From Gorsachius magnificus (lineage: Eukaryota > Chordata > Aves > Pelecaniformes > Ardeidae): 64,000 bases of DNA. This document shows positions 26,147 to 39,703 of this stretch, in pieces. Each line of letters opens with the position of its first letter. Positions within the stretch are counted from its first letter, which is position 1. The stretch lies in NCBI GenBank assembly GCA_034008185.1, contig CM067091.1, positions 9,031,799 through 9,095,798 of the forward strand. Direction: 5' to 3'. Position numbers and translations under genes: made by a program. The notes beneath the pieces are model-generated. The model was not told the DNA's origin. It made no database searches and was given only the letters and a program-made list of their open reading frames with translations.

Positions 26147-26190
26147 ACATCAATATATTTTACATCAATACATCAATCAAATACATCAAT
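26147..26190. repeat. ACATCAAT-type short tandem repeat
   Basis: The motif CATCAAT recurs four times with irregular spacers in an AT-rich setting. Confidence 0.65.
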
Positions 26191-26943
26191 GTGTTTGTAA
26201 CCGCATTGTAACATGTACTTGTTGCTCTGAAACCATATAGAAGCGTCACTGTGCATCCCTCCTCTCCAGGTCTCTGCTCTCCCCACAGCTCATTCCCAGC
26301 AGTTTCAGGGCAGACCTGACACAGAAGCTGCTGGGTTCTTTGCTCCCAAGGCTTTATCTGCTATACTTTCCAGCTTTGCCATGCAGGAGCTTTGTTCAGA
26401 CACACAGATTTTGGGCTTTTCCCAAACAATACAAATGAAAACTTATGTGGCTATCTGAGTAAAGTACAAGACTTTATGAAAAGTGTAATCCATAAAACAA
26501 GGCCACTCAATTTATTTACAAGGAATGACTATGTCCAACTTCTTACACATATTAGCAGCAATGCAAAGGTTTGAAACAAATATCTGAAACCAGGATTGTG
26601 GGTTCTCAAGAGAAGCTCTGTGCTGAGCTGTAAAGTGCTTCCTGCGCTCTGCCTCTGGAAGGAAGGCAGGGACACCTCTGAGAGTTGTGAGAGACAGGAG
26701 GTGTCTTCTTTTACTGAGTCATGGAGTGGCTGTGATAGAAAATGGGCTCATGGAGCTGAAAGAGGCAGGCAGCATTGCTAGCACAAACTCTTTTTTCATG
26801 TTCACTGGTTGCTACCTTCCCTCCCTCTAGTTCCGCATCATTTCTGCTCTGGTAACCAGTGATGTCTGCTATGTGTTAAGCTTACCTTGTCCAGCTTCAC
26901 CCCATGGGATTGTACATGAACATCACACCATGTTCTCATTCCT

Positions 26944-27252
26944 AGAATCATCGAATCATAGAATCATTTAGGTTGGAAAAGACCTCCAAGATCATCAAGT
27001 CCAACCATTAACCTGGCACTGCCAAGTCCGCCACTAAACCCTGTCCCTAAGCACCACATCTATAGGTCTGTTAAATCCCTCCAGGGATGGGGACTCAACC
27101 CCTTCCTGGGGCAGCCTGTTCCAATGCTTGACAACCCTTTTTCTGATGAAATTTTTCCTAATGTCCAAACTAAACCTCCCCTGGTCCTTCTCCACCAGGC
27201 ATCTTTCCAGCCACTCTTCCCCAAGCCTGTAGCATTGCATGGGGTTGTTATT
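26944..27252 (-). mobile_element. CR1 3' end fragment
   Basis: In plus-strand order it shows AGAATCATCGAATCATAGAA (terminal repeat), TTAGGTTGGAAAAGACCTCC, then AACCCCTTCCTGGGGCAGCC and CAAACTAAACCTCCCCTGG, which is the reverse complement of the CR1 reverse-transcriptase C-terminus and 3' UTR. It is truncated at its 5' end near 27252. Confidence 0.92.
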
Positions 27253-29017
27253 CTGTACTTAAACTGGAGAAAATTGATGTCAAGACTGATCTGTTGCACC
27301 TCCTTCACGAGCCTGATCTCCCAAGAAAACCGGACTAACAGTCTTGTAGAAGCAGAGCAAAAGTAACAGAAACACGTGTGACTGTTTACAAGCCCAGTCA
27401 CTTAACATGGCAATTATGGACATCACAACTTTTATCTTGCCAAATAATAAACAATAAGATTACACTTACCAAGCACATCCCATCACAACAACCTACACCA
27501 GCCTCTGGTTTGTTGTTTTCTTCCATGTTTCTGTAATGTGGTGTCAAGACATGGACAAATGGGACCAGACAGACCAGATCTGCTCAGTCAGGTTTTAAGG
27601 CTCAAGAGCAACTATGAACCTACTGAAACAGAGAAGCTGGGACCTCAGTATTTCACACTGTAATAATCTGGTTTTGTTATCTAGAATGCATTTAATATGT
27701 GCACAATGTGCTCGGTGATAGGTTAATAAATATTGCTTTCTGAGAGCAATTTTAATGACAGTTAGAAAGAAAAAAAAAATGTTTGTGTACTTTTCAGGGA
27801 TTTCCTGTTCTTATATCTTTAGGAAATAAATAACAAGCTTTGACATGGTATTCTTAAACTAAAGAACTGGCACTGGCAAGGGAATTCCTACAGAGCCATC
27901 TTTCCATACACAGTTGACAAAAAATGCCTTCCGCTCTCCAACAAATACCAAGTGCCAATAAATTCCTAGGAGGGCCAGCTCCAAGCAGAGGCAGGGATCT
28001 AGGCTGCTGTTCACCATGCAGATCAGGATACAAGGGTCCAACTGGCCCAGAAGTCAAAACACCTGGATCTGTCCCATTTTGATAGATGACCCTGTGTGAT
28101 TTCCCGTCTCTGCCTTCCCCAGTGGTGAAGTGGGTTTTTTTCTAAGGAAAGGCCTCAAGATCCATTGATGAAGGGCTGTGCAAGGTGCCTTGCTATTAAC
28201 ATAGGCTGTTACTGGCAGGGATATTACACATGGTGCCTGCCTGAGTCATCTAGGGAGGGGTACAACCCCTCCAGGAGGAACAGAGGGGAAAGCCAGGGGA
28301 ATGTGTCAGAAGAAATAATGACCCCGGGAGATGTTATGAGGAGGTCTCTAGTTCAACCTCCTAATCAGAGCATGGTCAGCTACAAGATGAACAAAATGTC
28401 CACAGGTGCCCGTGTGTGGCAGAGAGTGGATGACCAAGGAAGACACCAGTGATCCCAGTCATGTGCTCAACAAGGAGTGAGCAAGTCTGGATTTATGGTG
28501 CTGCTGAGATGCACAGGAGCTCTCTGCCCATGGTCCCTGACCAAGAAGATGCTTCATTACACCCATGGAGTTGTGCTGGATCTAACCAAAGGTTCATTTT
28601 AAGATCCTCTCTCCCATAGCAAAGAACAGAAGATGCCCAGAAAAGTGTGTAAAGACACAAAACCCCAGAATGCTCCAGTCTCCCACAGTTCATACTTCAA
28701 GAAGGTTCTAAGGCTATGTAAAATATTAGCTTTCTCTGGTAGCTATGACTTTATCACCACTTCCATTGAAAAGTTAAACTAGGTGGATTATTTCCTCTGA
28801 AAGGAAGCAAAACAAGAGGTGGCATGCCAGAGAATCCAGGCTTACATTCTGAATGCTCCAGCCATGGTAAAAGTTTCACAATCCTACAATATCAGACATC
28901 AAAGAATCCAACCATGAGCCACACCGTTGCAAAACCAGGTGCTCCTACAACTGTGTGAGTTAGACAGTCATATTCCGACATGTAGCTATGGACCCTCAGC
29001 AGTTTAAGCTGGATACC
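27253..29017. other. Intergenic, no gene seen
   Basis: No exon, repeat family or RNA gene recognised; one A-run near 27770. Confidence 0.5.
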
Positions 29018-29612
29018 TGTCCTGGTTTCGGCTGGGATAGAGTTAATTTTCTTCATAGAAGCTAGCATAGTGCTGTGTTTTGGATTTAGTACTACAATAA
29101 TGTTGATAACACGCTGATGTTTTTAGTTGTTGCCAAGTAGTGCTCAGACTACTCAAGGACTTTTTGAGCTTCTCCTGCTCGGCCAGGTGCATAATAAGCT
29201 GGGAGGGAACACAGCTAGGACAGCTAACCCAAACTGACCAAAGAGCTATTCCATACCATATAACATCATGCTTGGGGGGAGTTAGTCAGTCAGTTGGTTG
29301 TGGGGAGAGTGATCGCTGCTCGGGGACTGATTGGGGCTCGGGGAGTGATCGTGGCTTGGGATGGGCTGGGCATCGGTCGGCGGGTGGTGAGCAAGTGCAT
29401 TGTGCATCATTCGTTTTGTATATTCTGTATATTCTGTTACCATTCTCATTACTACTATTATTATTATTTTCTCTTATTAAATTGTCTTTATCTCAGCCCA
29501 CGGCTCTAACCTTTTTTCTCCTTCCCCATTCTCTCCCCCATCCCACTGAGGGAGGGGGGAGTGAGCGAGCGGCTGCATGGTGCTTAGTTGCCAGCCGGGT
29601 TAAACCACAACA
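29018..29612 (+). mobile_element. ERVL-like endogenous retrovirus LTR (5' LTR)
   Basis: A 595-base unit starting TGTCCTGGTTTC and ending AAACCACAACA (TG...CA). It contains the features common to a widespread neoavian ERVL LTR: GCTGTGTTTTGGATTTAGTA, GTTGATAACACGCTGATG, a TTATTATTATTTT tract, an ATTAAA signal near 29476 and TGAGCGAGCGGCTGCATGGT near its end. A primer-site-like TGGTGCCCA begins at 29622 just downstream, which orients it as the 5' LTR. I saw no matching 3' LTR and no coding region. Confidence 0.85.
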
Positions 29613-29745
29613 GCTCTTTTTTGGTGCCCACCATGGGGCTCGAAGGGCTTGAGATAACGACAGAGTAACCAGAGAATATTAAGGAATTTATATCTGTTAA
29701 CAGTTGTGGGTCGCCACCTGGTGTTTCTCCTGTTGCCCCCTGTAA
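29613..29745 (+). mobile_element. Remnant of ERVL-like internal leader
   Basis: This follows the LTR directly. It has a candidate primer-binding site, TGGTGCCCACCATGGGG, and a leader-like stretch through TATCTGTTAACAGTTGTGGG. No gag, pol or env is present. The sequence passes into a minus-strand CR1 within about 130 bases, so the element is truncated here. The exact junction is uncertain by some tens of bases. Confidence 0.6.
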
Positions 29746-29774
29746 TATCATCTGCCACCAGCAAAAAGATTTTG

Positions 29775-30700
29775 GCTCTGTTGTTTTTGTAACTGCAATT
29801 CAAGTACCTCCAGACTGCCATCAGACTGCCCCTTACCCTCTCTGCTGGACTAATGCAGTCCAGCCTCCTCAGCCTCTGCTTGTCTGTCACTTGTCCCAGG
29901 TTCCTGACCACCTTGGTCACCCTTTACTGGTACCTCTCTGGTTTCCCCACATCCCTCTCAATATGGGAGTGCAACACCAGATGCAGTGTTTCAGCAGTGC
30001 TGAGGAAAGGAGATGGTTACTGAGTTCCATCTGATCTGCTGGCCATGTCCCCACCCAGGTAGAACAGTGGTTTCCTTATCTACAGTGAGAGCGAACTCAT
30101 GGGGTCACATTGCACTTTGTGTCCACTGCAACACCCAGATCCTTCCCAGCCAGGCTGTTGCTCAGCCGGTTGGGTCCCAGACTGGACTGCTGCACAGGAT
30201 TATTCTGCCCCATGTGTCGGACTTTGCATCTCTTCTTCATGAACTTATGAGGCTTCTGTTGCCCCATGCCAAGGATCCAGTTTCCAAGGTCCCTAATGGC
30301 TTGGTGTTGTCTCATTTGACGCATCAGTCTCGCCCCCTAATTTTGTATGTGCATTTGCTGAGGGTGAGCTCCGTGTCATTGTCCAGATGTTGGATGATGT
30401 GAACCCCTATATCACCCTGGGAACATCACTCGTTATCAGTCCATTGCTGACAACTGTTCAGCCTGGTGGTCTGGCCAGTTTTCAACCACCTATATGTAGG
30501 TTTGCCTAGCCAGTTGTAGAAAGCAATGTGGTTGCCTGAGCATGATTTTCCCTTGGTAAACCCATTCTGACTGTTTCTGGTTGCTTCCTCATCCTTCACA
30601 GGTTTGGATAAGGACTCCAAGAGGACCTGCTCCATGACCTTTCTAGGCACTGAGGTGAGCGTGGCCAGGCAATAGTTTCCAGTGCCTCTTCTTGCCCCAG
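29775..30700 (-). mobile_element. Old CR1 LINE fragment with RT pieces
   Basis: Minus-strand frames read as CR1 reverse-transcriptase pieces, FTKGKSC near 30560, and then LGVAVDTKCNV and LGNWILGMGQQ. These appear in broken frames in CR1 protein order. The segment VRNLGQVTDKQRLRRLDCIS near 29860 is shared with the CR1 at 55703-56240. It is interrupted by many stops and frame changes and is not functional. Confidence 0.8.
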
Positions 30701-33514
30701 CTGATGCACATTCAACAGGAATGTAAAACCTTGCCTATCTCTCTGTCCCTAAGTGTTTCTTCTGGCTTCAGATGTTAAAATAACACAACTCTGATGAATA
30801 CAGGCAGAGTACGGCCCCAAGTTTGCAAAGCTCTTCTGGGTTAGAGGTGTTTTTCAAACTAAAAATCCTGTTGTTCTTGTCTCTCTTTCTCTTCAGCAGA
30901 GCATCTGCTTCAGCTGTGCTTGTTCCAAATTGCAGCATGATGTTAATTTTCTAAGATCTGTCTATCGAGGAGGATTTCATTTCAGTTGGCAAAAGACAAT
31001 GCACTGAAACGGTTACAGCTGAGACAAAGACATAAATTAACATTTGTAAAGGCAGAAAGGGACAAAAGAAATCTTGGTGACAAGGAAGAAAGTGAAACAA
31101 AAATGAAATCATTGCCATTATCTGACTACAAAGGGGAAGGATGCTGTTCCAGAGATGAAGACTCCTGCCATGTCAGCCTGCTGCCAGGGACCCACTCCAG
31201 CGGGGGAAGCAGTTTGTCCACAGCCATCTAGGAATGGGGCACAGCTGTGAATGCAGAGGGCTGAGTCGCCCTCCATCAGTACTGGAGAAGTGATTGCTTA
31301 AGTGGTCCATTCCCACAGTATTCTCCATCAGAGATGTGCACACCCATTTATTAAGCAGGGTTTTTTAAAATGTTCCCCCAAGAAGAGGGAAGATCCCCCA
31401 GATGAGTGCCCAAGCTGGGGCACTTCATTATCTTCACTTGTTGCTGGGAGGCAGTGAATTAGGCAGGAGCAGCCCTAACCCGATGGCTGGGACAAATGCC
31501 TATATTGCAATACCGTCTAGTGAAAACACATGTTCCTCCTCCTCTTCTTTCCAGGAGCTTTCAAAGGGGACTGTAGTCCCAGCTGATGTCCCTGCAGTCA
31601 TACCCATGGCAGCCAGCCTGATGGCACACACATGATGCACTCTGCCAACATGCTGGCATGATGTATGCTCTCTTGCTGGTTGGCATTTATGGCTCTTGCA
31701 CTGGTGAAGCTGAGAGCCTCTGTTTGGAATCAGAAAACAGTCAATTTGGGCACGTTTTAGCATAAATGCAGGTACCAAGACCTGAGTCTCTACATGTGCA
31801 GCCATTAGCTTGAGTGACTCCTGACTGAGTTGATGGGTAGGCTAACACCTTGTGAGCAACAGCGTACTGATTGTGAAGGCTGTAGACGTACAACATGCTT
31901 GCCGAACCCATGCCTTGAAATGGCAAATGCTCTTCTGGAAGGATCTGACTGTTACCTAAATGCTTGCATGGCTCCATTCTCACCCTCCCAGGGCAGGTAC
32001 TGCCCTGTCTTCACACTCCCAGTGCCTGGCTGGCTCAGCTGGTGCCCTGCCAGCGCTGGGCATGTCCCATGCTCATGTTTTCGGTAGGGTCCATATCCTT
32101 GCTTTGGTCAAGGGGAGCTGTTCCAGACCAGGATCCACCCTGGACATGAGTGGACCACTGTGGAGATCACGGTGAAGTGCAATTGTACTGTCTGTCTATA
32201 GGTCTTATTTCTATGGTCCCCATCTGGAGATGACTTGTGGCCCTGCCTTGGAGCTGTTGCTCAGTGGGGAACTCATTTCACAGTCCCAGAGTCAACAGAA
32301 ACTTTGGGACCTCCAAAAAAAAAAAGTTTCTTTTTCAAGAAGGTGAAACAATTCTTCAAATGGCATCTACAACCTGTAACTCAGCGGCGATTTCGCCAGT
32401 AGCAGACGCACACGTTAACAGCAAAAGCTCAGCCAAAGGCCAGATCTGAGGATTTTTATGTAGCTGGGAATCAGCTTTGCCTGGGAACCGCAGGGACTCA
32501 TTTACAAGTAATGAATCATGAAACAGCAGGAACCCAGCTAGCCAAGAAAAAGTGTGAGCTCTGCAATTAACCATGGAGTGTTTAGGTGAATAACAAAGGG
32601 GTGTGATGCTAAGGCAGAAAGCAGGTCTCAGAGCAGTTGGAGCTGGGAGGGCGGCAAGACTCATTTCTGTAAGCCGCAGGTTTTCCAAACAACTTTTAGT
32701 CAAAGAAATTTCTACTTTCTTTTGAACTTAAACAAATCCCGTGTGCATGTAATTATCAGGCAAAACAACTGACAGCTTTTAACTCATGTTTAAATTTATG
32801 AGTGACCCAGATCAGCAAAAACTAGGAAACTGTCTCCTCGGACAGGTCCGCTCTTAACTCCTGCGCTGAGCCAAGGTAAGGCAGCAGGTATCATATAAGG
32901 CCCACAGAGCAGGTGAAGAACGGGTTACCACTACGTAAGAGACACTTGTGTGTTATCAGCTTACGATGCAGATGAGAGTGGGATGATGGAATGCATGTCA
33001 TATTAATTATCCTCCAGCAGGGGCTGGAGGTTTGGGCGAGAAGGCGAGAGACCCATGGCAGGGCCACCATGAGCAGGACCCAGAGCTGGCACAGGGGACT
33101 ATTCCCAGCTCTGTTACGGACACACAGGGTTGCATGCTGCCCTGGGAAATGAGACCTCTCTCTGTACAGAGCTTGGAGACAAGCCTGCTATTTCAGGATG
33201 ACTATCTGTTATTAATGTCACCTAAGTCCCAGTAAATCCACCCTGCTCTGCTGGAGGCACCGTGCCAGGAACAGTTGTGTCACAGCAGCCGGCTCCCCTG
33301 CAATTTCAGGTGCAGTCATGGGGAAGTGAGGAGACTTCTTCAGAAAACATTCATTCCAGCTGAAAACCCTGTTTTGTGTCCTTGCCTCCCATTCCATGTA
33401 ACCCCAGGGATACTCATGAGAATAAACCAAGCTGACACCTCTCCTGGGCAGGGGGCTCTTGTATTAAAGCTTGGTGTTACCAAAGCTGTCTCTGGGAGGA
33501 GGCACCGGAAACCA

Positions 33515-34093
33515 TCACTCTCCTGACAAAGGGATGGAGACCTTCTGGGGCCTCGCAGCCTGACTGGATCCAAAGAAGATCCAGTGGATCTGGAAGAGTG
33601 CACCCCTGCCATCAGTCCAGACATGGCCCAGGGCTTTACCTGCTGTCCCTCTCCTGGTCTGCATCCATGAAGTCTGGGTCACCCCAGCCCTTCGCGTGTC
33701 CCACTCACCCCTTTGCTGGCAAGCTTCAGGGGGGATGCTCTCCTTTCTCCAGTGCCTCTCAAGTGGAATAACTGGAGCACAAGCAGGAAGAGCAGAGACT
33801 TTTTGTGTTCCTGATGCAACATCACCTTTGGGAGATGTCAGTTCACACGTGCGGCTCCGGTATTTGCCCAGGCACTGCAGGCAACTGTAAACGCCAGTTT
33901 GCTGGAATAATTGCTTCCGAGTGTGCAAAAGCTGGAAGGTACAGCCAGAGGCACAGCTGAAAACTTGGTGGAAGTAAGCATTCAAGAGACCTGAGCAGAA
34001 ACCCCAAGTGGAGTCTGCGCTTGTGGCCTTGGCTGTACAGGAAGAGCAGACCTGCCACACCGAATTCGTCATATTGGCTTGTGATGCTTTCAT
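33515..34093 (-). other. Orphan open reading frame, cysteine-rich, function unknown
   Basis: From the first in-frame ATG (34091-34093) it encodes 192 residues; the frame stays open to 34162 through non-ATG codons. Eight cysteines fall in the first 80 residues, in the spacing CxxC, FC, CxxxC, CxxC, TC, with segments WQVCSSCTAKA and YSCLQCLGKYRSRTCELT. No signal peptide or membrane segment is apparent, and I recognise no family. A GT follows SPKG near 33844, so a spliced exon is conceivable. Chance opening in about 50% GC DNA is the likeliest explanation, but it is the longest non-CR1 frame in the area. Confidence 0.2.
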
Positions 34094-37000
34094 TGCCTCT
34101 CTGCCCCCAGTGATCCCAGCGTGCTCACTCTTGGTCCAGTAACTGTAGCTGCTACAGGACAAGTGCTGGGGGTGGGAGATGCCTCTCTTCCTTCTTATTT
34201 CGGATCACTTCCAAAGTGGCATTTACGGAAAGCGGTGATGTCCCACATCTGGCGTACAGAGATCCTCTGAGATCCTCTAATTCCTTTGCATTTGCTTTCT
34301 TACTCTGCTTCTTCTCTGGCCTCTCTTTGTTTTCTTTGCACCCTTTGCTGGTTCCCCAGGCCCATGAGGTGAGCTGATCAAAGAGATGGGTGCTCTGGGC
34401 TTGTCTCCTGAGGGTTGGGAAAGCTGAGTTAGGCAGAACAGGGAAGGCAGTCCCTGAGAGTTTAAGTCAGCAAACCTCTGTGCAGATGCTGTTGCTGAGA
34501 AGCAAAGCAGCCCTCACTCCCTGTAGCTTAATCCTCTGACCTCAGACCTGTATCACTCCAGCCAGAGGAGTAATTCTTAGTGTTTACATGGGTCAGCAGC
34601 TAGACAAGGACTTGACTTAGATTTTCCCAGCAGGTCACACGGTTATTTGCTAATCAGCAGTAGCATAAACACTGCCGGGATCCTTATGGGTCACTTGCTA
34701 GGGACAGGCTAAACAAACCATCACCAGATGAAAAGCAGCATGGGAGAGTGGATGAGATTTGAAAAAACTGCGTTTGGAGTCTTGAGTCTGTGCCTGGAGG
34801 GGTTCCAGGACTTGTGAAATGGAGAGGTAGTTAGCTGGGAGGCTTGGATCCCAACCTTGATCCTAGCACAGATGGGAGAGTGCACATGGGATGGACCCCA
34901 TGCCAGCACACAAGCTTGAACGTGCTGGGGGTGGGGGAGAGCCTCCTCTCCCCTCTAGCCCATTGTGTCTGGCAGTGCCCTAAGGAGATTTGTGATAGCT
35001 TCATTACAACAACCAGTCCGGTTTTCCCACCATCATGTGTATCTGTTTAGCTGGTGACATGAACCCTCCCTAGAAACCCCACCTTTGCCACCTTGGCTGC
35101 GGGCAGCAGTTGCAGAGGTGTGAACTACACACAGAAGCAGTGTGGAGGAGACCTGGCCTCCCAGCTGGAAGCTGCAGGAGGTGATGTCTGTGGTTCTCGA
35201 TGCATCACTTCCTTCCATCCACGTCCTCAGCCATGGCACAGCAAAATACGGGAGTTAATCTGGCACAGAGCCACTGCTGAGGCAGGGTGACCCTACTGAC
35301 TCCTCTTGCTCTCCTGTTAATGAGCACATGGAAAGCAAGACAGAGGGCACAGCCCGGGGAGGGGAGTGGGTAAGATTGCTTGCTAAAGGATCTGGAAAGG
35401 TGAGACACCAGCAAAGTTTGTGTTGTCCATTCCAGTATCATGCGAACAAGACTTTTATGAAAGCAAAGGTTTGCATTGTTTTTGCAGTTACTAATCAGCA
35501 GGATAACGAGCTCTGGCTCCATTAGCAAGGTCACCTCACCCTGTCAGCGCATCCAGCAGCTGCACCCCTTGGAGGCAGGCACACATGCCTGTGCTTCTTC
35601 TGGGGGGTTCCTGGGGAGAAGCACTCACAGGCCAAGGTGGGGAGGCTTGGCCCCAAACTGTCCACAGCAAGAGCTGTGTAACAGCATCATTATGATCTGT
35701 TGTCTCCATGCAGCTGGCATGCAATTTTCCAAGGAGATTCAAGAATACCGAAATCTCAACAGCACAGTAAAAATCGCTTTTGCACTACAGACGAGAGCAA
35801 CAGCATCTATACTTTAGACCAGGATTTGGTTTTAATAATCCAGCCTCCAAAAGTAGTGGCATGATTTTTCCTCAATTTTTGCAGACACTTTGCCATCAAA
35901 TTAAGTCTGGCTTTTTTTCAAAACAAAGATGCTCACCAAGCTGTGGTGGTTACAACTTGTCGCCCAAGACAGAAGTTGATAGCAACTGCAGCCGTTGCTC
36001 TCTCCAGCTTCTGGCATCGGTGTGGTAGGCGCTGATTCACTGCTGGCACAGTCCAGTGGGGCTGGTGGGGTGCTGGGGGTGCTGCAGGGCTTCTTGCTGG
36101 TAACACCAGGGCCAGATAGGTCAGTGCTGGAGGGATCAGCAACCATCTCATGAGGATCTTGTAAGGATTCTGGTTTGTCCCTGCTCCCTCTCCTGCCATG
36201 CCAGGACAGAGCAAGAGGACAGAAGGGTGGGGAGAGAGTGGGAGAGGTAGAGGGAAAGGGGATGCTCCCTGCAGGGTGACTCGCTGGGTGTTGCTAGAAG
36301 AGAGATCCGTGGGTCCTGCCTGGAGTAAAGCGGGAAGAGAGCATCAGTGCAAGCACCCAAGGTGCCAGCCTTCCCCATGGGCATCCCACTTCAGCCAGGA
36401 GGGAACCAGGCTTGCCCTCCAGCAATGGGGGCAAGACAGGCAGCAAAGCTCTGGCACACTGCTCACCAGGAGCCGAGACCTAGGGGCTCTCCCACAGGCT
36501 GTCTGCGGGCAGGGGCAGGGCAGCGGGGTAGCGAGGGAGGAATCTGCCTTCCCATCGCCACTCCCCACTGCCAGCCCAGAGAGGAAGAAATTGAGGATTC
36601 AAAAGTCCAGAGAGAAAGGGAATACAAATGAAGAGCCCGGTGAAGAAGGGGCTCCCTGCTGAAGGGTAAGTCCTGCCTTCCCTCCCTCACCTCTCCCTTT
36701 CCATGGAAGGATAAGATGCTGTTGCCATTAGCCCTGGGGTAATGTGCGAGAAGCAGAACTGTGCATGAAATTGTCCTGGAGGAGAGGGATGGCAGAAAAG
36801 GCATTGCACTGTGATGCCACCTGCCAGCACTTCAGGGTGACAGAGATGACACAAGCACACATGCTCCAGCCCAAACAGCAGCCAACCTGCCCACAGGCTG
36901 AGGCAACGTGGCTGAGCGGGAGCCAAAGCGCTCCTGCCTTGACCCCCCCAAGCTTTGACAGCACCTCTGTTGTGTTTCTCACCAACAGCCGACAAAGCCA

Positions 37001-39619
37001 AGCTGGCTGGGAGGAAAATCAGCTTCTGATTTCCAAAGCAAGCACCTTTGATCTGGAAAAGTTAAAGCGATGCTGCCAGCTTCCCAGGATGTCATTTGCC
37101 TGGAGACGCTGCGATGGCACTTGGCAAGCCCGGTGAAGGAGGGAGCCTGTTGCAGGAACCAGTCTCCGATAGTCCCCAAGTTAGATGCCACAGAGGCTGA
37201 CCTGATAAAGCAGGAGATAGTGACAGCACAACCCAAACATATCTTGGGACATGCTGAAGGGCTGACGTGTTGCTACAGGAATAGCTGTCACACGAGGAGC
37301 GTGCTGGTGCCACAAGGTGACCCACTTATCCGCGTCTGCTGAAATGGGAGGAGAGGGTGGGGGCGTGCACATGTGTGTGCGAGAGGGGCCCAGGGATTCG
37401 GTCCCTGTGGTAATTTATCTGGGTGGTATCAAGATTCGGTTCCTCTTTTCCCTGTGAAAGTAGGGTTGTGCTGCGCTTGCCCAAGGGGTTGTCACCTTCT
37501 GTGTCATGTAGCCTCCTAAAATGGAACTGCTTGGAGCTGCCACTGTCGTGAACTTGTCCCTCACCAAAACAGATCTGAGAGCAGCTGCCATTCCAATCAT
37601 TTGATATGATGCTGTTATGAATGTAGGAACCAACAGATTTTATCAAATCTGTGTCCAGTGACTGACCAGGTCTGCTCTCCAGCTGTGGTCCAGAGGAGCC
37701 GGAAAGGATTTCACAGTGGTCAGCAATGCAATAATCCCTGCAAGAAAGAATTTCCTCTCTTCTTCCCTCTGTAAGCTGCTTCATACATTGGTATCCAAGG
37801 ATTTAGGGCTTATGTTTGTGTATTGCCGTCAAATAAAATTATGAACCATGTTACATCTTGATTTTATCTTTTTCTTTCTGCAGGTCCTGGGACCGGTGGT
37901 GGTGAGTGGTGATGGATCTTTTTGCTCTTTATTCCATGCTGACCCCTTTCTGGCCTGTCCTGGTTTTGCTGCGTTTCCTGGCATGCTGTTTTACTCTGCA
38001 GCTCAGTGTTTCACAGCTGAGAGAAAACACAGAAGCAAAATGCTCCAAAAGCTCAGGTTTTTGGAGATGATCCCTAAGAACTTTCCCAGAATACCTGTGC
38101 TGTGAAGGAAACACAGATCAATTAAAAACTCGTATGTGGCTTAGAAGAGCCTTGTGAGCTCTGGACACCACTGGCGGTGAGGTGGGACAGGCAGTCCCCC
38201 TGTGCGCAGCAGTATTTACACCTGCGAATGGCCGCAATGTGGGGGTTTTTAAAGTCATATATTTTTCCTCTCAGTCAATGTGCCAGCATGGGGCTGAGGA
38301 AGTCGTGGCATTGTTCTGCCATGGGGATGGGGGTGAAGAGCCATTTAAATCAAGCAAGCATCAAAAGGCAAGAGAGACTGAGCACTCTGTGCAAAGCCAT
38401 GAACTGGCCATCCCAGCCCTGTGGCCCAGCCTGCTCCCTCCCCGCCTGCCAGGACCCCATCATCGAGAGCACGAGCAGACCTCAGGTTTCCAGGCTGAAT
38501 CTACAAGGGCAACATTGACCTAATTAGTCTCTGAAACAAATGGGAGAGAAAGACTTGCTGCCGTATGTTACAGTGAAAAATCCTCTCCCTCTCCTCTCGC
38601 TCTCACGGCCCCGGGGATTCATGCCAGGCAGGTGCTTCTTTGATTGCAGCAGGTTTTGAATTCTCTTCCCTCTCCTCGCGGGGATGCCACATGCTGTCTT
38701 CTGACCTCGTTAGCTTCTCCTCCTGTTCCACTTCCCTGCTCTGCACTCCCAGCCCCACCAATGTGCTAATTACTACAAAGCAATACACAGGAATGTGCTT
38801 CTTGGAGCAGGGTGAGGGGAGTGGGGAGAGGAGGGGGAGATGCCGTCAGAGTATTGTGGGGGATGGAGCAAGCTGGGTGAGCAGGGAGCTTTGGCTGGTG
38901 TTTGAGCTCACTCCAGGCTCTTCCCACACACAGGTCAGTGCCAAACATGGCACACAGGTGTGCAAGAGGCATGGGGTCTCCATGTCACCATGGTGGCTCA
39001 TGTGGTCCTAGGACCTGGTGTGCCTCAGCTGGGGCAGGGCATTGCTGTGCTGTGTGGAAATAACACAGTTGATCCTCACCAATTAACCACCTTTGCTCAG
39101 CTCTGGATTCCCCTTGGACTGATTCATGCAGGCAGACAAGGCAGGTCTATGTGTCTGTCCGTAGGCAGGCCTCCTGCGAGGTCTCCTTGCCCATGCAGGC
39201 GGACACAAACTGGCTCTGTAGGAGAGCTGTGGAGCCATGGTCAGTGCACTGCTGTTCCCACGGTCATGCTGTGATAGAAAGGCAGGTTTCCTCCAAGACT
39301 GCATCCCTTGCAAATGCAGTTAATGGGCTTCCAGTTTGCAGCTAAGCTGTGCCCAGTCTGCTGAAACAGGCAGGGCTGGGCAGAGGTCCACGCAGGAGTC
39401 TTCTCCTCTGGCACTGCTTGAAAATGAGGAAACTGGAGAGGACTGGAGTTTGTGTTCATTTTGTCTGGCTGGAATGATGAGAATTTCCTCTTCTTCCTTA
39501 GCCAGAGAGAGACAGTTGGAGATGGAGACAGAAAAAATGATAATTAAGGAAAGAACCAGATCCTGACACCTTTTCCTAGCTGTAAATCTAAAGCCATCCC
39601 ATTAAGGCTGATGGAACTT

Positions 39620-39703
39620 TATATTGATATAAAATTTATATTTATTATATATTGATTTATTATTATTATTTATATTTATTTATATTAATATTGGTATTTC
39701 TAT
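39620..39703. repeat. AT-rich simple tract
   Basis: TATATT, TATTAT and TTTATAT mixtures with almost no G or C over about 80 bases. Confidence 0.75.

Larger units (their letters stand above)
16623..26943. other. Intergenic, no gene seen
   Basis: Over 10 kb without an exon I recognise. It holds three small tandem repeats (23348-23383, 25237-25281, 26147-26190) and an AT-rich, low-CpG block at 22160-22520 that could be conserved noncoding DNA. Confidence 0.55.

Noticed and set aside
29140..29652. 170-codon frame on the plus strand
   Set aside because: It lies entirely within the ERVL-like LTR and its leader.
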